DNA from: Paenibacillus planticolens
GTDB taxonomy: Bacteria; Bacillota; Bacilli; Paenibacillales; NBRC-103111
Assembly: GCF_013141725.1 (NCBI RefSeq)
Contig: NZ_WHNZ01000079.1
Location: 46,380 to 110,379, forward strand
DNA: 64,000 nt
Direction of reading: 5' to 3'
Under the pieces are notes generated by a model, which worked only from the letters and a program-made list of their open reading frames with translations, had not been told where the DNA came from and did no database searches. Shown here one piece after another: positions 1 to 8,607 of this stretch (position 1 is its first letter; every line of letters begins with the position of its first letter). The position numbers and the translations under genes were made by a program.

Positions 1-2
1 CA

Positions 3-533
3 GGGTTGTCCGGCTCGGGCAAATCTACGCTTGCCTATGAGATGGATCGATTGCTTTACAATCAGAACGTGCGTTCCTACGTATTGGACGGGGACAATCT
101 TCGGCACGGTTTAAACGGCAATCTCGGTTTTTCCCCGGAAGATCGTAGCGAAAACATTCGCAGAACGGCAGAAGCGGCCAAGCTGCTTGTCGATGCGGGG
201 ATGATTGCGATCGTGGCACTGATTTCACCGTACCGGGCGGATCGGGAGCAGGCAAGATCGCTATTCAGTGAAGGTGAATTCATTGAAGTTTATGTGGATT
301 GCCCCCTCCACATATGCGAGGAGCGCGATCCCAAGGGCCTTTACATGAAGGCACGGGCAGGCGTCATTCCAAACTTTACGGGGATTACAGCGCCTTATGA
401 GCAGCCATTCAGCCCTGAAATCGTCATTTCGTCCAACCGGCAATCTTTGCAAGCATCGGCTTCTCGCATCTATGACTATTTGCTCGTACATCAAATCATT
501 GAGAACCACATCCCCGGCATCAGCATAGAATAG
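3..533 (+). CDS. cysC: Adenylyl-sulfate (APS) kinase, 5' end cut by window edge
   Basis: Phosphorylates APS with ATP to give PAPS, the sulfate donor for sulfotransferases and for assimilatory reduction. The visible part opens directly in the Walker A loop (GLSGSGKST), followed by the APS-kinase motifs LDGDNLRHGL, LGFSPEDR, ENIRR and the LISPYRADR and ERDPKGLY segments. The reading frame runs into the left edge, so the first 20-30 residues are missing. The TTG at 6 lies inside the P-loop and is not a real start. About 6 kb away on the other strand lies a sulfotransferase (6068-6820) that would use PAPS, so a role in sulfating a surface glycan is possible alongside cysteine synthesis. Identity is very secure; the physiological role is inferred from context. 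Confidence 0.93.
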   Translation, partial: GLSGSGKSTLAYEMDRLLYNQNVRSYVLDGDNLRHGLNGNLGFSPEDRSENIRRTAEAAKLLVDAGMIAIVALISPYRADREQARSLFSEGEFIEVYVDCPLHICEERDPKGLYMKARAGVIPNFTGITAPYEQPFSPEIVISSNRQSLQASASRIYDYLLVHQIIENHIPGISIE

Positions 534-570
534 CATTAACACCTGCTGCTGTTGGGGGGATTAGACGCAT

Positions 571-1881
571 ATGCTGGTTTACGTGCTTGGAACGTCTAAC
601 AAAGCTCATACCGATGCGACCATAGCCAATCTTTCGCATATCGCTCCCGAGTGGTCCGTCCAGCTCGTTCATGACTATGCGGCAGAAACTTTGAACGAGC
701 ATCTTCATGCCTATGATCAGCCCTTTTTTATAACGCTTCAGGCAGGAGATTTACTGCACAGCGGCTTTCTAACGGAGCTTTCCGAGCACCTTACAGCGCT
801 TCCTGAGCAGTGTGCCGGTTTAGTCTACGAGCGCGGGACACCCGCTGCCAGGCACAATCTACCTTCCCCTCCGCTCGTTTGGAGAACTAACGCAGCCCGG
901 TCGAGTGGCCGTCCCTTTTTTTCGGAAAAAGACCGACTGCCCTTCGAGACTTATCTGCTCATGGATAAAGTGCTGCAGCTGCAGGGAGCATGGTCATGGC
1001 CCACCATCATCAGTCTTTGGTGGCAGCCCCAGGCTATACATTACCCTAAATGGCAGCGGAAGCAGGAAGAGTGGGATCTTGTCAGACCGATTCTTGAAGC
1101 AGGCTTAGCGGCATCCCGGCCAAAAGAGGAGCCATCGCCAGCCATTAGCATTGTGATATGTACATTTAATAATGCCGATTATCTCCTTTGGTCGATTCGA
1201 AGCGTCTTGGCGCAAAGCATCCCGGATTGGGAGCTGATCATCATCGATGACGCCTCCAGCGACAACACGAAGATGAAGCTGGCCTCCTTGCCTGCAGACC
1301 CACGCATTCGTATGTATACCAATCCTGCTAACTACGGCAAAGCTCGCAGTTTGAATACGGCTCTAACTTTAACCAGAACCCCCTGGCTGCTGGAGCTTGA
1401 CGCCGATGACTGGCTTCCTCCGGACGCCGTCCGGATTTTACTTAGCGCTGCCAACACGGCAGCACCAGAGACATCGCTTCTGTATGGAGACTATTACGAA
1501 TGGACGGAAGGAGCTCGCAAACAGCTTATTTTCGGGGGGATACGCCAGACACCTGCGCAAGTTTATCCCGAAGCTCTTCTTGCCGAAGCTCTTCCTATAG
1601 CCCCCAGATGCTATCGGGTAGCGGCCCTTCAAGGCATCCAGGGCTGGATGGTCAATGCTCCTTACGAGGGAAGGCTATACGAAGATTTTGAGATTATCAT
1701 CCGCTTATCGCGATCCTATGCATTAAGGCATCTGTCAGAGCCTCTCTATCATCGGAGAATTCGCAACTCCAGCATTACGCATCAACATGCGGAGAAATAT
1801 GCCGATTGGATGAAATGGATAAAGAAGGAGCACACTGTTCTCCCTCAGGGGGACGGAGGAGATTCGCGGCCATCTACGTGA
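571..1881 (+). CDS. Two-part glycosyltransferase with C-terminal GT2 domain
   Basis: 436 residues. From about residue 190 there is a classical GT-A family 2 domain: ISIVICTFNN, the nucleotide-binding IIIDDASSDNT, the metal-binding LELDADDW and a late YEDFE acid motif. It should transfer a sugar from a nucleotide donor to a growing glycan or protein. The first 180 residues are not recognised; they contain ITLQAGDLL and a Trp-rich stretch, and may be a degenerate second GT2-like half. ATG 571 follows a G-rich site (TTGGGGGGATT) at slightly long spacing. It lies 37 bases after cysC and ends 15 bases before a convergent gene, so it is probably co-transcribed with cysC. Acceptor and donor are unknown. 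Confidence 0.8.
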   Translation: MLVYVLGTSNKAHTDATIANLSHIAPEWSVQLVHDYAAETLNEHLHAYDQPFFITLQAGDLLHSGFLTELSEHLTALPEQCAGLVYERGTPAARHNLPSPPLVWRTNAARSSGRPFFSEKDRLPFETYLLMDKVLQLQGAWSWPTIISLWWQPQAIHYPKWQRKQEEWDLVRPILEAGLAASRPKEEPSPAISIVICTFNNADYLLWSIRSVLAQSIPDWELIIIDDASSDNTKMKLASLPADPRIRMYTNPANYGKARSLNTALTLTRTPWLLELDADDWLPPDAVRILLSAANTAAPETSLLYGDYYEWTEGARKQLIFGGIRQTPAQVYPEALLAEALPIAPRCYRVAALQGIQGWMVNAPYEGRLYEDFEIIIRLSRSYALRHLSEPLYHRRIRNSSITHQHAEKYADWMKWIKKEHTVLPQGDGGDSRPST

Positions 1882-1896
1882 TCCCCTCCCTTCCGT

Positions 1897-2100
1897 TTAT
1901 GCTACTACGCGAATATAATCAACTTGATCCGCCACGATGGTCACGATTACAGGGGGACTGTAGTAATATGTGTTGTTGATCTGTACCGTGAAAATGCAAT
2001 CGTCAACCGATATTAATTGTCCCACGTAGGGCGGATTACTCGTAAAATACACCTCGATCGTTCTTCCGATAAAACTCGCCAGTAAATCTGCGAATGACAT
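1897..2100 (-). CDS. Small hypothetical protein, Sm/DUF2642-like beta protein
   Basis: 67 residues with a strong ribosome site (AAGGAGGAG) seven bases before the ATG. The sequence (FIGRTIEVYF, GQLISVDDCIFTVQ, SPPVIVTIVADQVDYIRV) alternates hydrophobic and polar residues like a five-strand Sm-type barrel. It resembles the small Bacillales coat-associated proteins grouped as DUF2642, but I assign that family only weakly. It is the last gene of a minus-strand group of three small proteins (this one, 2113-2508 and 2560-3138), lying downstream of glycosyltransferases. A structural or adaptor role on the spore surface is inferred from the neighbourhood only. Confidence 0.7.
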   Translation of the reverse strand: MSFADLLASFIGRTIEVYFTSNPPYVGQLISVDDCIFTVQINNTYYYSPPVIVTIVADQVDYIRVVA

Positions 2101-2112
2101 GGTTTCTCCTCC

Positions 2113-2508
2113 TTATATCACTGATTCAATGCTGGAAGCTGGAATAAGGAGAATATCTCCTGACGGCTCTAGAAGCTCAATCACATTGGAACCGATAAGT
2201 AACAGCAAGCCGCTCTCTGTTCCTGCGCCTGTTTGTACAGTGACTTCTGTGTTCAAGCGGCCTGCAACCGCGTTTAACGGCGTACAGCTTGCCGATGATT
2301 CTTCTTTGATCAGGAAGTAAGTCGTGACATTGTCATTGCCGTCAAAATCCACCAACGTAAAACCCGCTTGCATTAAAGCGGCCAAAACAGGTGTTACCCT
2401 TGCGCCAACTTCAAGTCCGGGAAAGTCCATTGTGGCATCAAAACAGTTAATGACAGCTTTGTTTGTAGCATAACTATTACCAGCTATAATAACTACCATA
2501 TCAAGCAT
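2113..2508 (-). CDS. Hypothetical beta-rich protein
   Basis: 131 residues, not recognised. The start is set at 2508 because GAAGGAGG sits nine bases upstream; the frame stays open to 2544, but that longer form would place the ribosome site inside the gene. The protein begins MLDMVVIIAG and contains repeated amphipathic strands (VTTYFLIKEESS, LNTEVTVQTGAG, LLLLIGSNVIELLEPSG), with no signal peptide or membrane segment. The C-terminal half (ligand-like strands ending in LLIPASSIESVI) resembles small Sm-like barrels such as its downstream neighbour. It probably belongs to one transcript with 2560-3138 and 1897-2100. A surface or coat structural role is a guess from context. Confidence 0.68.
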   Translation of the reverse strand: MLDMVVIIAGNSYATNKAVINCFDATMDFPGLEVGARVTPVLAALMQAGFTLVDFDGNDNVTTYFLIKEESSASCTPLNAVAGRLNTEVTVQTGAGTESGLLLLIGSNVIELLEPSGDILLIPASSIESVI

Positions 2509-2559
2509 ATTAATAAAGCCTCCTTCATTAAGGGGTGTCGTCAATCAGTACCTGTGTGT

Positions 2560-3138
2560 TCAAGCTCCAACCGGTATAAACGGTCTAAATCCGACAATGT
2601 GGCAGAGCGAATAGATGACAACTTGGTCCAAGGTATTTCCGGTTGTCGGACGTAGAGTTATCGTTCCTTTCCCAATTTTCTCCAAAATTCCTATCCGGTT
2701 TGGAGGTTCCGCTCCGGCGCCTGCACCGGTCGTCGTAATCAGTTCAATTTCCGTATTTCTAAAGTCCCTAAGCTGATCTCTTAACTCTTCCATACAATCG
2801 TCATCCGGATAATCAACCTTCACCTTCACTTCCGTTTTAGGTGTTTCCACTCTGACGTGAACATCAGGTTTAGGAGTATCTACGTTAACAATAGGGGGCG
2901 GTGTTGTAATCAGTACATCTGGGGGGTTCGTTAGAACATTGACTTCCGGTGGAGGGGTCGTGAGATTGACAACCGGGGCTTTAGCCTGTTTGCAGATGAT
3001 TTTGATCGTTCTTCTTCTCAGCTTTCTCTTGCACACATGACATTGCTTTTTCTTGCTTTTGTTCTTCTTGCCACAGTCATCTTTACATACGACACGCTTG
3101 GTTTTCTTAACCGCGCAGTCTTTTTCTGATCGGGACAT
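2560..3138 (-). CDS. Modular small protein: Lys/Cys-rich head, Pro-Val repeat stalk, beta C-terminus
   Basis: 192 residues, not recognised as a family. Residues 1-52 are very basic with paired cysteines (CKDDCGKK, CHVCKRKLRRR). Residues about 55-110 form a proline/valine repeat in which short units such as PPPEVNV, PPDVLI, PPPIVNV, PKPDVHV and PKTEVKV recur every 8-10 residues, ending in an acidic turn (YPDDDC). The last 75 residues hold a predicted helix and beta strands. A good site (GGAGGTG) precedes ATG 3138. The head-stalk-cap layout, lack of a signal peptide and position next to coat-type glycosyltransferases fit a spore coat or exosporium component deposited from the mother cell. The basic Cys-rich head could crosslink or bind acidic polymer. 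Confidence 0.72.
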   Translation of the reverse strand: MSRSEKDCAVKKTKRVVCKDDCGKKNKSKKKQCHVCKRKLRRRTIKIICKQAKAPVVNLTTPPPEVNVLTNPPDVLITTPPPIVNVDTPKPDVHVRVETPKTEVKVKVDYPDDDCMEELRDQLRDFRNTEIELITTTGAGAGAEPPNRIGILEKIGKGTITLRPTTGNTLDQVVIYSLCHIVGFRPFIPVGA

Positions 3139-3255
3139 AGTGCACCTCCAAGGTTTTCACATACTAACAAATATTGGATTTCGTCACATTCCTATACTAC
3201 TCATAGGGGGGGACCCTCGTCCTAGACGCTCACCTAAAAATATAAATCTGGGTAT

Positions 3256-5010
3256 CTATCGCGATGCCCGTATTTCATATAAAGCTTTTTCAAAGGCGTT
3301 TACACTGCGTTCCCACGTCCATTTCGCCGCTTCGGCTTCCCCCGCTGCCGCCAGCCTTCTGCGCAAATCGGCATCTTCAATCAACCGGCTGACGTCGGCC
3401 GCCAATCGGTTCTCATACCGGTAAGACATCAAACCATTCTGTTCATGGCGGCAGTAATCCATATTTCCACCATTATAGGTCGTGACCAAAGCCGCCCCGC
3501 AGCGCATCGCCTCAAGTCCCGGCAGAGAAGCCGAATCATACGTAGAGGAATTCACGAAAATATCCGTTTCGTTATAGTGATAAGCCATGGCGCCATCGTG
3601 CCCGGGAGTCAGATAGCGAAAAGCCGGGTGACTCGCTTTCACCGCCTGCAAGAGGGGGGAACTGTTAAACTCTTCCGGAGGGGACATCAAGTTGATTCGG
3701 ACATGCGGATACCGGGCCTGCACGATTTCCAACTGGCTGATTAAATATTCCTGCTCTCTATGCCAGGAGTAGCCGCCTTCCGGTCTGCGCATAATCGCAG
3801 ATATTTGCAGTTGCGACTGCGTATTGCGAATATGCATGTTCTTAAAAGCCGTGCCGACACCCACCGGCACAATGTGCGCCTGATGACCGTGATTCAGCGC
3901 AATGATCTGCTTTTGCCAGTTGGAGAGAACGACGATATGCTCTGAAATGTGATAGGTCGGAAAAGAGACTTGATTCTCCGGCAGAAAAGAAGGTTCATAA
4001 CAGAGACTTAAGCGGACATGCACGCCTTTCCCTTTCAAACTTGCTTGATGAACCCCCGGAACAATGGTATAGAAATTGGAGACGATCACATCCGATTTGG
4101 GATACTCCGACTCATGAATCAAATAGTGCTGTTTGGTACGAACGATTTTGGCATTAATGGAATAATTCAAAGCGCCGTTTAGCGGCATCAGCACAGTAAC
4201 GTCATGCCCTTTGGCCGACAGCCCGTTGACCATCTCTGCCAGCATCCTCTGCGCTCCGCCGATACTGAGTGTAATAATGGGGAAAGTAACCGTCAGCCTT
4301 TCCTTGGCGATCAAAGCGTCCAGCGTTTTACGATAGACAGTTTGAACCGAGTGGATTTCTTTGACGATTTCACTCTCATACTTACGGGACCCCATCCCTT
4401 CATGCACACGATACCGCACAAGGCTTTCATCCAAATAATAAAAATCAAAGTGCTTCATAACCCTTATCCATAAATCATAATCCTGCGTATATTTGCGCGT
4501 TTCATTAAAATAACCGGCCTTCTGAAATACGTCCATATGCAGCATCACGGTACAGCCGTTGATAATACAGCCTTTTTGCATCGTCCTATAAAATTCCATC
4601 TTGCTGGAGCAGCCTATGCCTGAAGGTCCGCCAAAGATTTGCCCCTGTCCATCCATATGAACATAGGACGTATAGCTGACTTTAGCCCCTTTTTCCTGCA
4701 TAAAAGCCAATTGCCTGGCCACTTTGTTCGGTTCAAACCTATCGTCGGAGCTAAGCCATGCAAAATAGTCGCCTGTGGCCTTCCTGATACCGACGTTCAG
4801 TGCACTGGCCGTGCCGCCGTTTTCTTTTTCCACATACACAATTCGATTCATATACGGAACAATTTTCTCCATATGCCGGGTAGAGCCGTCATTGACAACG
4901 ATGATTTCGATATTCGGATACGTCTGACTCAGTGCACTTTCAATTGCTTCAGTAACATAAGCACAGTTATAGAAAGGAATGACAATGGATACTTTCGAAT
5001 TTGCCTTCAA
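3256..5010 (-). CDS. Bifunctional glycosyltransferase, GT2 + GT4 fusion
   Basis: 584 residues with two catalytic modules. Residues 1-230 are GT2 (SIVIPFYNC, VVNDGS, WLSSDD metal site, TQDYDLW). Residues 245-584 are a GT4-type GT-B domain (TLSIGGAQRML, then a C-terminal NSSTYDSASLPGLEAM motif with the E-x7-E type donor site, and TYNGGNMDY). The GT4 half is related to the next upstream gene (shared RLSLCYEPSFL / RLSLGFEPLWV segment), suggesting duplication. The start is TTG 5010 with AGGTAGGTG eight bases upstream. It follows 5027-6046 by 16 bases. It would add two sugars in sequence to a surface glycan; the sugars are unknown. Confidence 0.88.
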   Translation of the reverse strand: MKANSKVSIVIPFYNCAYVTEAIESALSQTYPNIEIIVVNDGSTRHMEKIVPYMNRIVYVEKENGGTASALNVGIRKATGDYFAWLSSDDRFEPNKVARQLAFMQEKGAKVSYTSYVHMDGQGQIFGGPSGIGCSSKMEFYRTMQKGCIINGCTVMLHMDVFQKAGYFNETRKYTQDYDLWIRVMKHFDFYYLDESLVRYRVHEGMGSRKYESEIVKEIHSVQTVYRKTLDALIAKERLTVTFPIITLSIGGAQRMLAEMVNGLSAKGHDVTVLMPLNGALNYSINAKIVRTKQHYLIHESEYPKSDVIVSNFYTIVPGVHQASLKGKGVHVRLSLCYEPSFLPENQVSFPTYHISEHIVVLSNWQKQIIALNHGHQAHIVPVGVGTAFKNMHIRNTQSQLQISAIMRRPEGGYSWHREQEYLISQLEIVQARYPHVRINLMSPPEEFNSSPLLQAVKASHPAFRYLTPGHDGAMAYHYNETDIFVNSSTYDSASLPGLEAMRCGAALVTTYNGGNMDYCRHEQNGLMSYRYENRLAADVSRLIEDADLRRRLAAAGEAEAAKWTWERSVNAFEKALYEIRASR

Positions 5011-5026
5011 ACTTGAAACACCTACC

Positions 5027-6046
5027 TTAACGATTCTCGAAGATATCCTCCAATACGTTCACAATATTTCGCTCAAAACGGGCTTTCGTTAACCTTGCGG
5101 CAGCGGCTTTGCCGCCAAGAGCGAGCTTCTCCGCCAAATGGCGATCCGATAACACTGCACAAATGCCTTGTGCCAGCCCCCTGGGATCTCTCGGTTTGGT
5201 CACATAGGCACTGTCCATATGAGAACAGAAGTCCATTACACCGCCTGAATTCGTCGTCACGACCGGCGTGCCGCAGGCCATCGCCTCCAGGGGAGGCAGC
5301 GAGAACGCCTCGAACCAAGATGAGGCCACGAAAACATCTGCCGTTCGATAAAGCTTCGCCATCTCGTGTTCATTGATGGGATAGAAGATGCGCTCAGGGA
5401 TATAAAGTTCCCCGAGTGAAATTTCTCCATCCGGACAGATCAAATACACGACATAATCGCCTGCATACTCATTTTTGATAATTTCCATACAAGCATAGAA
5501 ATCATCGAATCCTTTCAACGCATAGTCATCCCTATCCCGGGCGATGTACAGAATGACTTTTCCTGATTTCTGGCTCTGGAGAGGCTTCATCCGCGGACCT
5601 TGCGGACGAAACACGAGAGGGTCTATGCCAAGGGAAACAATCGTGCTTCGCCGCCCCACATGGTCGTAAATTTGCTGATCCAACCAACTGGAAATCGAGA
5701 TGACCGGTACATTCTGGGCATAGGTCCATAAAGCCGCCTCGCGATTGGGCACCCAAAGCGGCTCAAAGCCGAGGCTTAGCCTGACCGTTTGTTCAGGCCA
5801 AGCTTCGAAGGCTGATTGAAACGTTGTATAGAAATTGGGCAAAATGATATCGCCATAAGGAATATAGGCTTTATCCAGCTTTGGCACGACCGTCAGCTTA
5901 CAAGGAATGCTATACTTCACGGTCGCCGTCTGCGGAATGACCACTTCAACTTCGTGTCCCCTGTTCGTCAGCGCTCCGGCGATATCGACCAACACCTTAC
6001 AACCGCCCCCAATATGCAAATCAGCAGCCGGTATTACGATTTTCAT
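5027..6046 (-). CDS. Glycosyltransferase family 4
   Basis: 339 residues of GT-B fold. The N-terminus has the acceptor-side glycine-rich strand (ADLHIGGGCKVLVDI), and the C-terminal donor domain has VILYIARDRD, SSWFEAFSLPPLEAMACG and TTNSGGVMDF, the usual retaining GT4 donor signature. ATG 6046 follows GGAGGTGAGAC. It lies between the sulfotransferase (21 bases upstream) and the GT2-GT4 fusion (16 bases downstream), so the three form one operon that would build and sulfate one glycan. The sequence is a single-domain cousin of the C-terminal half of the following protein. Confidence 0.88.
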   Translation of the reverse strand: MKIVIPAADLHIGGGCKVLVDIAGALTNRGHEVEVVIPQTATVKYSIPCKLTVVPKLDKAYIPYGDIILPNFYTTFQSAFEAWPEQTVRLSLGFEPLWVPNREAALWTYAQNVPVISISSWLDQQIYDHVGRRSTIVSLGIDPLVFRPQGPRMKPLQSQKSGKVILYIARDRDDYALKGFDDFYACMEIIKNEYAGDYVVYLICPDGEISLGELYIPERIFYPINEHEMAKLYRTADVFVASSWFEAFSLPPLEAMACGTPVVTTNSGGVMDFCSHMDSAYVTKPRDPRGLAQGICAVLSDRHLAEKLALGGKAAAARLTKARFERNIVNVLEDIFENR

Positions 6047-6067
6047 GTCTCACCTCCACTTCTCCGG

Positions 6068-6820
6068 TTATGACCAATCCAAATCTTTTTCATAACCGGT
6101 TTGAATCAAAACATCACCTGCCACTCGTTTGAACGCTGCTATAACTTCATCGTCAAACTCTTTTCTCCAACCGCCGATAATGCCTTTGCGAAACGTGAAG
6201 GAACGATCGCTGTCCATATTGCCTTCCATGCTGCGGACCAGCTCGGAAAACGGCATCGGGGGCTTGCTGTCTTTCCATAGAAATTGTGCGATTGCTGTGA
6301 TGGTTCTTCGTCTTGTTTCCGGCGACGTCATCAATTCCTCATAAGTGACGTTTAACACGCCCGGCTCGGACAACCAGCCATGAAACACGCCGAACCAATT
6401 TTTGATATTCGGGTAATCGCCTATGCCGTTAATTAAGAGCAAATACCGTTCCTTTTGGCTGCTCAATGCGATCAACTTCTCATATAAAGGGTAGTCGGGC
6501 AGCTTTTCGATAATGAAATACGTCAAGGAAACAAGCACATCACGCAAATCCCTGCTCATGAAGATCGTCTTGATTCCGAGTCGTCCGAGCAGCGTCGCCC
6601 ATTCGGGGGAATAGTATACATGTCCCATAAAAAGCTCATTCGGCAGTGCTCTGCTCAGAATTGAAGCATGCGCAGCCAAATCCTTGACCAACCCTTCATA
6701 AAAGACATACTCATTCATTTTCGAACCCGGAATGCCTAGCAAGAGCTGGTTCAAGAGGTTCGTTCCACTTTTTGGAACTGTATTTAGAAAAATGAAGGGC
6801 TTTGAAGGGGGAGCACTCAT
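6068..6820 (-). CDS. PAPS-dependent sulfotransferase
   Basis: 250 residues. It transfers sulfate from PAPS to a hydroxyl or amino group. The cofactor sites are clear: 5'-phosphosulfate loop PKSGTNLLNQLL near residue 15, 3'-phosphate site SRDLRDVLVS near residue 95, and the C-terminal RKGxxGGWRKEF motif that matches region IV of cytosolic-type sulfotransferases. I place the start at ATG 6820, nine bases after GGGAGGTG; the GTG at 6832 overlaps that site. Upstream is a perfect CATANNNTA mother-cell -10 box. It heads an operon with two glycosyltransferases, and a PAPS-forming APS kinase lies nearby. The context suggests a glycan acceptor, which would be unusual for a spore former. Confidence 0.87.
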   Translation of the reverse strand: MSAPPSKPFIFLNTVPKSGTNLLNQLLLGIPGSKMNEYVFYEGLVKDLAAHASILSRALPNELFMGHVYYSPEWATLLGRLGIKTIFMSRDLRDVLVSLTYFIIEKLPDYPLYEKLIALSSQKERYLLLINGIGDYPNIKNWFGVFHGWLSEPGVLNVTYEELMTSPETRRRTITAIAQFLWKDSKPPMPFSELVRSMEGNMDSDRSFTFRKGIIGGWRKEFDDEVIAAFKRVAGDVLIQTGYEKDLDWS

Positions 6821-6853
6821 TTTACACGGCACCTCCCAATATTTGTTTAGATA

Positions 6854-6862
6854 TAGAATATG
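6854..6862 (-). promoter_or_regulatory. Candidate mother-cell sigma (SigE/SigK) -10 box
   Basis: Read on the minus strand, CATATTCTA is a perfect CATANNNTA, 34 bases before the sulfotransferase start. No convincing AC -35 at 16-17 bases was found, so the call is tentative. It would place the sulfotransferase operon under late sporulation control. Confidence 0.35.
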
Positions 6863-7017
6863 TGTCTCAGCACCAACTTGACCTGTTAATGCGTCTATCG
6901 GGTTAACTTAACTTTCGGATGATATGTAACTATTTTCACAAAAAACTGGAAATCTATGACAGCCATCCAAGCAAAGTTATTTGAATTTAATAGAATATAG
7001 AGAAAGGAGGTGGTCAC

Positions 7018-7428
7018 ATGTCAAATATTGTTAGCATCGGGACAAGCGTTCCCGGAGCATCAAGCGGCTCTCTCTCTCGTACAGTTACGACGACTCCCAT
7101 TACTCTTTCACAATTTGGACTAGCGATTCCACAAGGCGCAAACCGAGTTATTTTAGATGCTACCGTTGGGATAACCTCATCGCTTTTAGCGCCCGTCTTA
7201 TTATTTAACGTACTCCGTGGCAATGCCGTCATTTTCTCTTGCAGACAAGAAGTGCTCTTATCCACAGGACAAGAACTTACGGTCTCCTTCCAAGCTATCG
7301 ATTCCAACGTTCCAGCAACATCCAACCAAGGCTACACGCTGACTGTTCAACTGGAATCTTCTCTGTTAGTTGGCGCAACGGTTACTGGTCCTGTCACATT
7401 CTCCGGCATCTCTTACACGTATGGCTAA
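7018..7428 (+). CDS. Hypothetical beta-rich surface-type protein
   Basis: 136 residues, not recognised. It is low in charge and rich in Ser, Thr, Val and Leu, with regular beta-strand alternation throughout (GSLSRTVTTTPITLSQFG, NRVILDATVGI, TLTVQLESSLLVGATVTG), ending GISYTYG. There is no signal peptide and no membrane helix. This is the look of the small jelly-roll or BclA-C-terminal-like domains on exosporium proteins, but I cannot show homology by eye. A very strong site (AAAGGAGGTGG) precedes ATG 7018 and a rho-independent terminator follows, so it is a single, highly translated gene. Abundant structural protein of the spore surface is the best guess. Confidence 0.72.
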   Translation: MSNIVSIGTSVPGASSGSLSRTVTTTPITLSQFGLAIPQGANRVILDATVGITSSLLAPVLLFNVLRGNAVIFSCRQEVLLSTGQELTVSFQAIDSNVPATSNQGYTLTVQLESSLLVGATVTGPVTFSGISYTYG

Positions 7429-7446
7429 TGGAGCGCTATGAAAAAC

Positions 7447-7493
7447 AGGCTGTTCCGAAAGATCTGCAAAGATCCTTTGGAACAGCCTTTTCG
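7447..7493 (+). terminator. Rho-independent terminator after the 7018 gene
   Basis: Stem AGGCTGTTCC / GGAACAGCCT around a 22-base loop, followed by TTTTC. It isolates the small beta-rich gene from the sugar operon that begins at 7608. Confidence 0.8.
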
Positions 7494-7607
7494 CATGCAC
7501 ATTTTACCTATTTTTTCCTATTGAACCTCGAAGTGGGGGTTAGTCCACTACATCCCTATGCAAAGAGAATAGACTGTAACCATATGTTGGAAGGAGTGGT
7601 CCCATTC

Positions 7608-8594
7608 ATGATGAGAGGGAAGCAGGTATTGGTCACAGGTGCAGCCGGCTTTATCGGCAGTCATCTTGTTCATCAGCTCGTTGCGGACGGTGCACGCGTC
7701 AGAGCCTTTATCCGATATAACTCAACGAATTCACGAGGCTTTCTTGATCAACTGCCTAGTGATATTCAGAAAGAGATAGACATTTATAAAGGAGATTTGC
7801 GTGATCCTCACGGGGTCTATCGTGCCGTCAAGGGCATGGATACTATTTTTCATTTGGGAGCGCTAATCGCTATTCCTTATTCTTATCAACATCCGACTGA
7901 TGTTGTGCAATCGAATGTCATTGGCACCTTAAATATCGCTCAAGCCGCTTTAGACTTAGGCACACCCAAGCTGATTCATACCTCAACCAGCGAAGTTTAC
8001 GGAAGCGCCCGCTATGTGCCTATGGATGAAACCCATCCGCTTCAAGGCCAATCCCCTTACTCGGCAAGCAAAATCGGGGCAGATAAAATAATTGAAAGCT
8101 TTTACTGTTCGTATGCGCTGCCTGTCGTAACGGTTAGGCCCTTTAATTCCTACGGTCCTCGCCAATCAATGAGAGCCGTCATTCCAACGATTATTAATCA
8201 AGCGCTGCATCAATCCGAGATCGTTCTTGGCAATCTCACTGCAACCCGGGACTTCACCTTCGTTGAAGATACCGCCAATGCCTTTATTTGCGCGGCCAAC
8301 CATGAGGCTGCCGTCGGGCAAACGATAAACGCCGGGTCCGGAGCGGAAATCTCCATTGGTGAGCTGGCTCGCACGATCCTGCAAATTGTTGGCAGAGATC
8401 TTCCTGTACGCATCGCCAGTGAGCGGGTCAGGCCGGAGAAAAGCGAAGTCGACCGCCTCTTCTCGGACAGCACCAAAGCGGCAGCGTTGATGGGATGGAA
8501 GCCGTCTGTGCCGCTCACGCAAGGCTTGACCAGGACGATTGAATGGATTAGCAAGCATCCCGAGCTGTACCGACCTAATGAATATGTCGTATAA
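7608..8594 (+). CDS. legB: LegB-like NAD-dependent nucleotide-sugar 4,6-dehydratase
   Basis: 328 residues, extended SDR. Motifs: VTGAAGFIGSHL (NAD), HLGALIAIPYSY, TSTSEVYG with YSASK (catalytic Tyr and Lys), and RPFNSYGPRQS. The wording of these motifs matches the LegB group, which makes the 4-keto-6-deoxy intermediate of nucleotide-activated GlcNAc in legionaminate-type pathways. ATG 7608 follows GGAAGGAGTGG; the frame is open far upstream but has no ribosome site there. It is the first gene of a tight operon with a nucleotidyltransferase and an RMD-like reductase. No NeuB-like synthase is present, so the product is probably a 6-deoxyhexose nucleotide and not legionaminic acid. Confidence 0.83.
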   Translation: MMRGKQVLVTGAAGFIGSHLVHQLVADGARVRAFIRYNSTNSRGFLDQLPSDIQKEIDIYKGDLRDPHGVYRAVKGMDTIFHLGALIAIPYSYQHPTDVVQSNVIGTLNIAQAALDLGTPKLIHTSTSEVYGSARYVPMDETHPLQGQSPYSASKIGADKIIESFYCSYALPVVTVRPFNSYGPRQSMRAVIPTIINQALHQSEIVLGNLTATRDFTFVEDTANAFICAANHEAAVGQTINAGSGAEISIGELARTILQIVGRDLPVRIASERVRPEKSEVDRLFSDSTKAAALMGWKPSVPLTQGLTRTIEWISKHPELYRPNEYVV

Positions 8595-8607
8595 GGAGTT
8601 GGTTTCT

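Noticed and set aside
6985..7000. AATAGAATA box before the 7018 gene as SigK promoter
   Set aside because: It lies so close to the ribosome site that the transcript would start inside or next to it, and the AC -35 is missing.
7239..7607. Upstream extension of the legB frame
   Set aside because: Overlaps the 7018 gene and its terminator; the ribosome site is directly before 7608.
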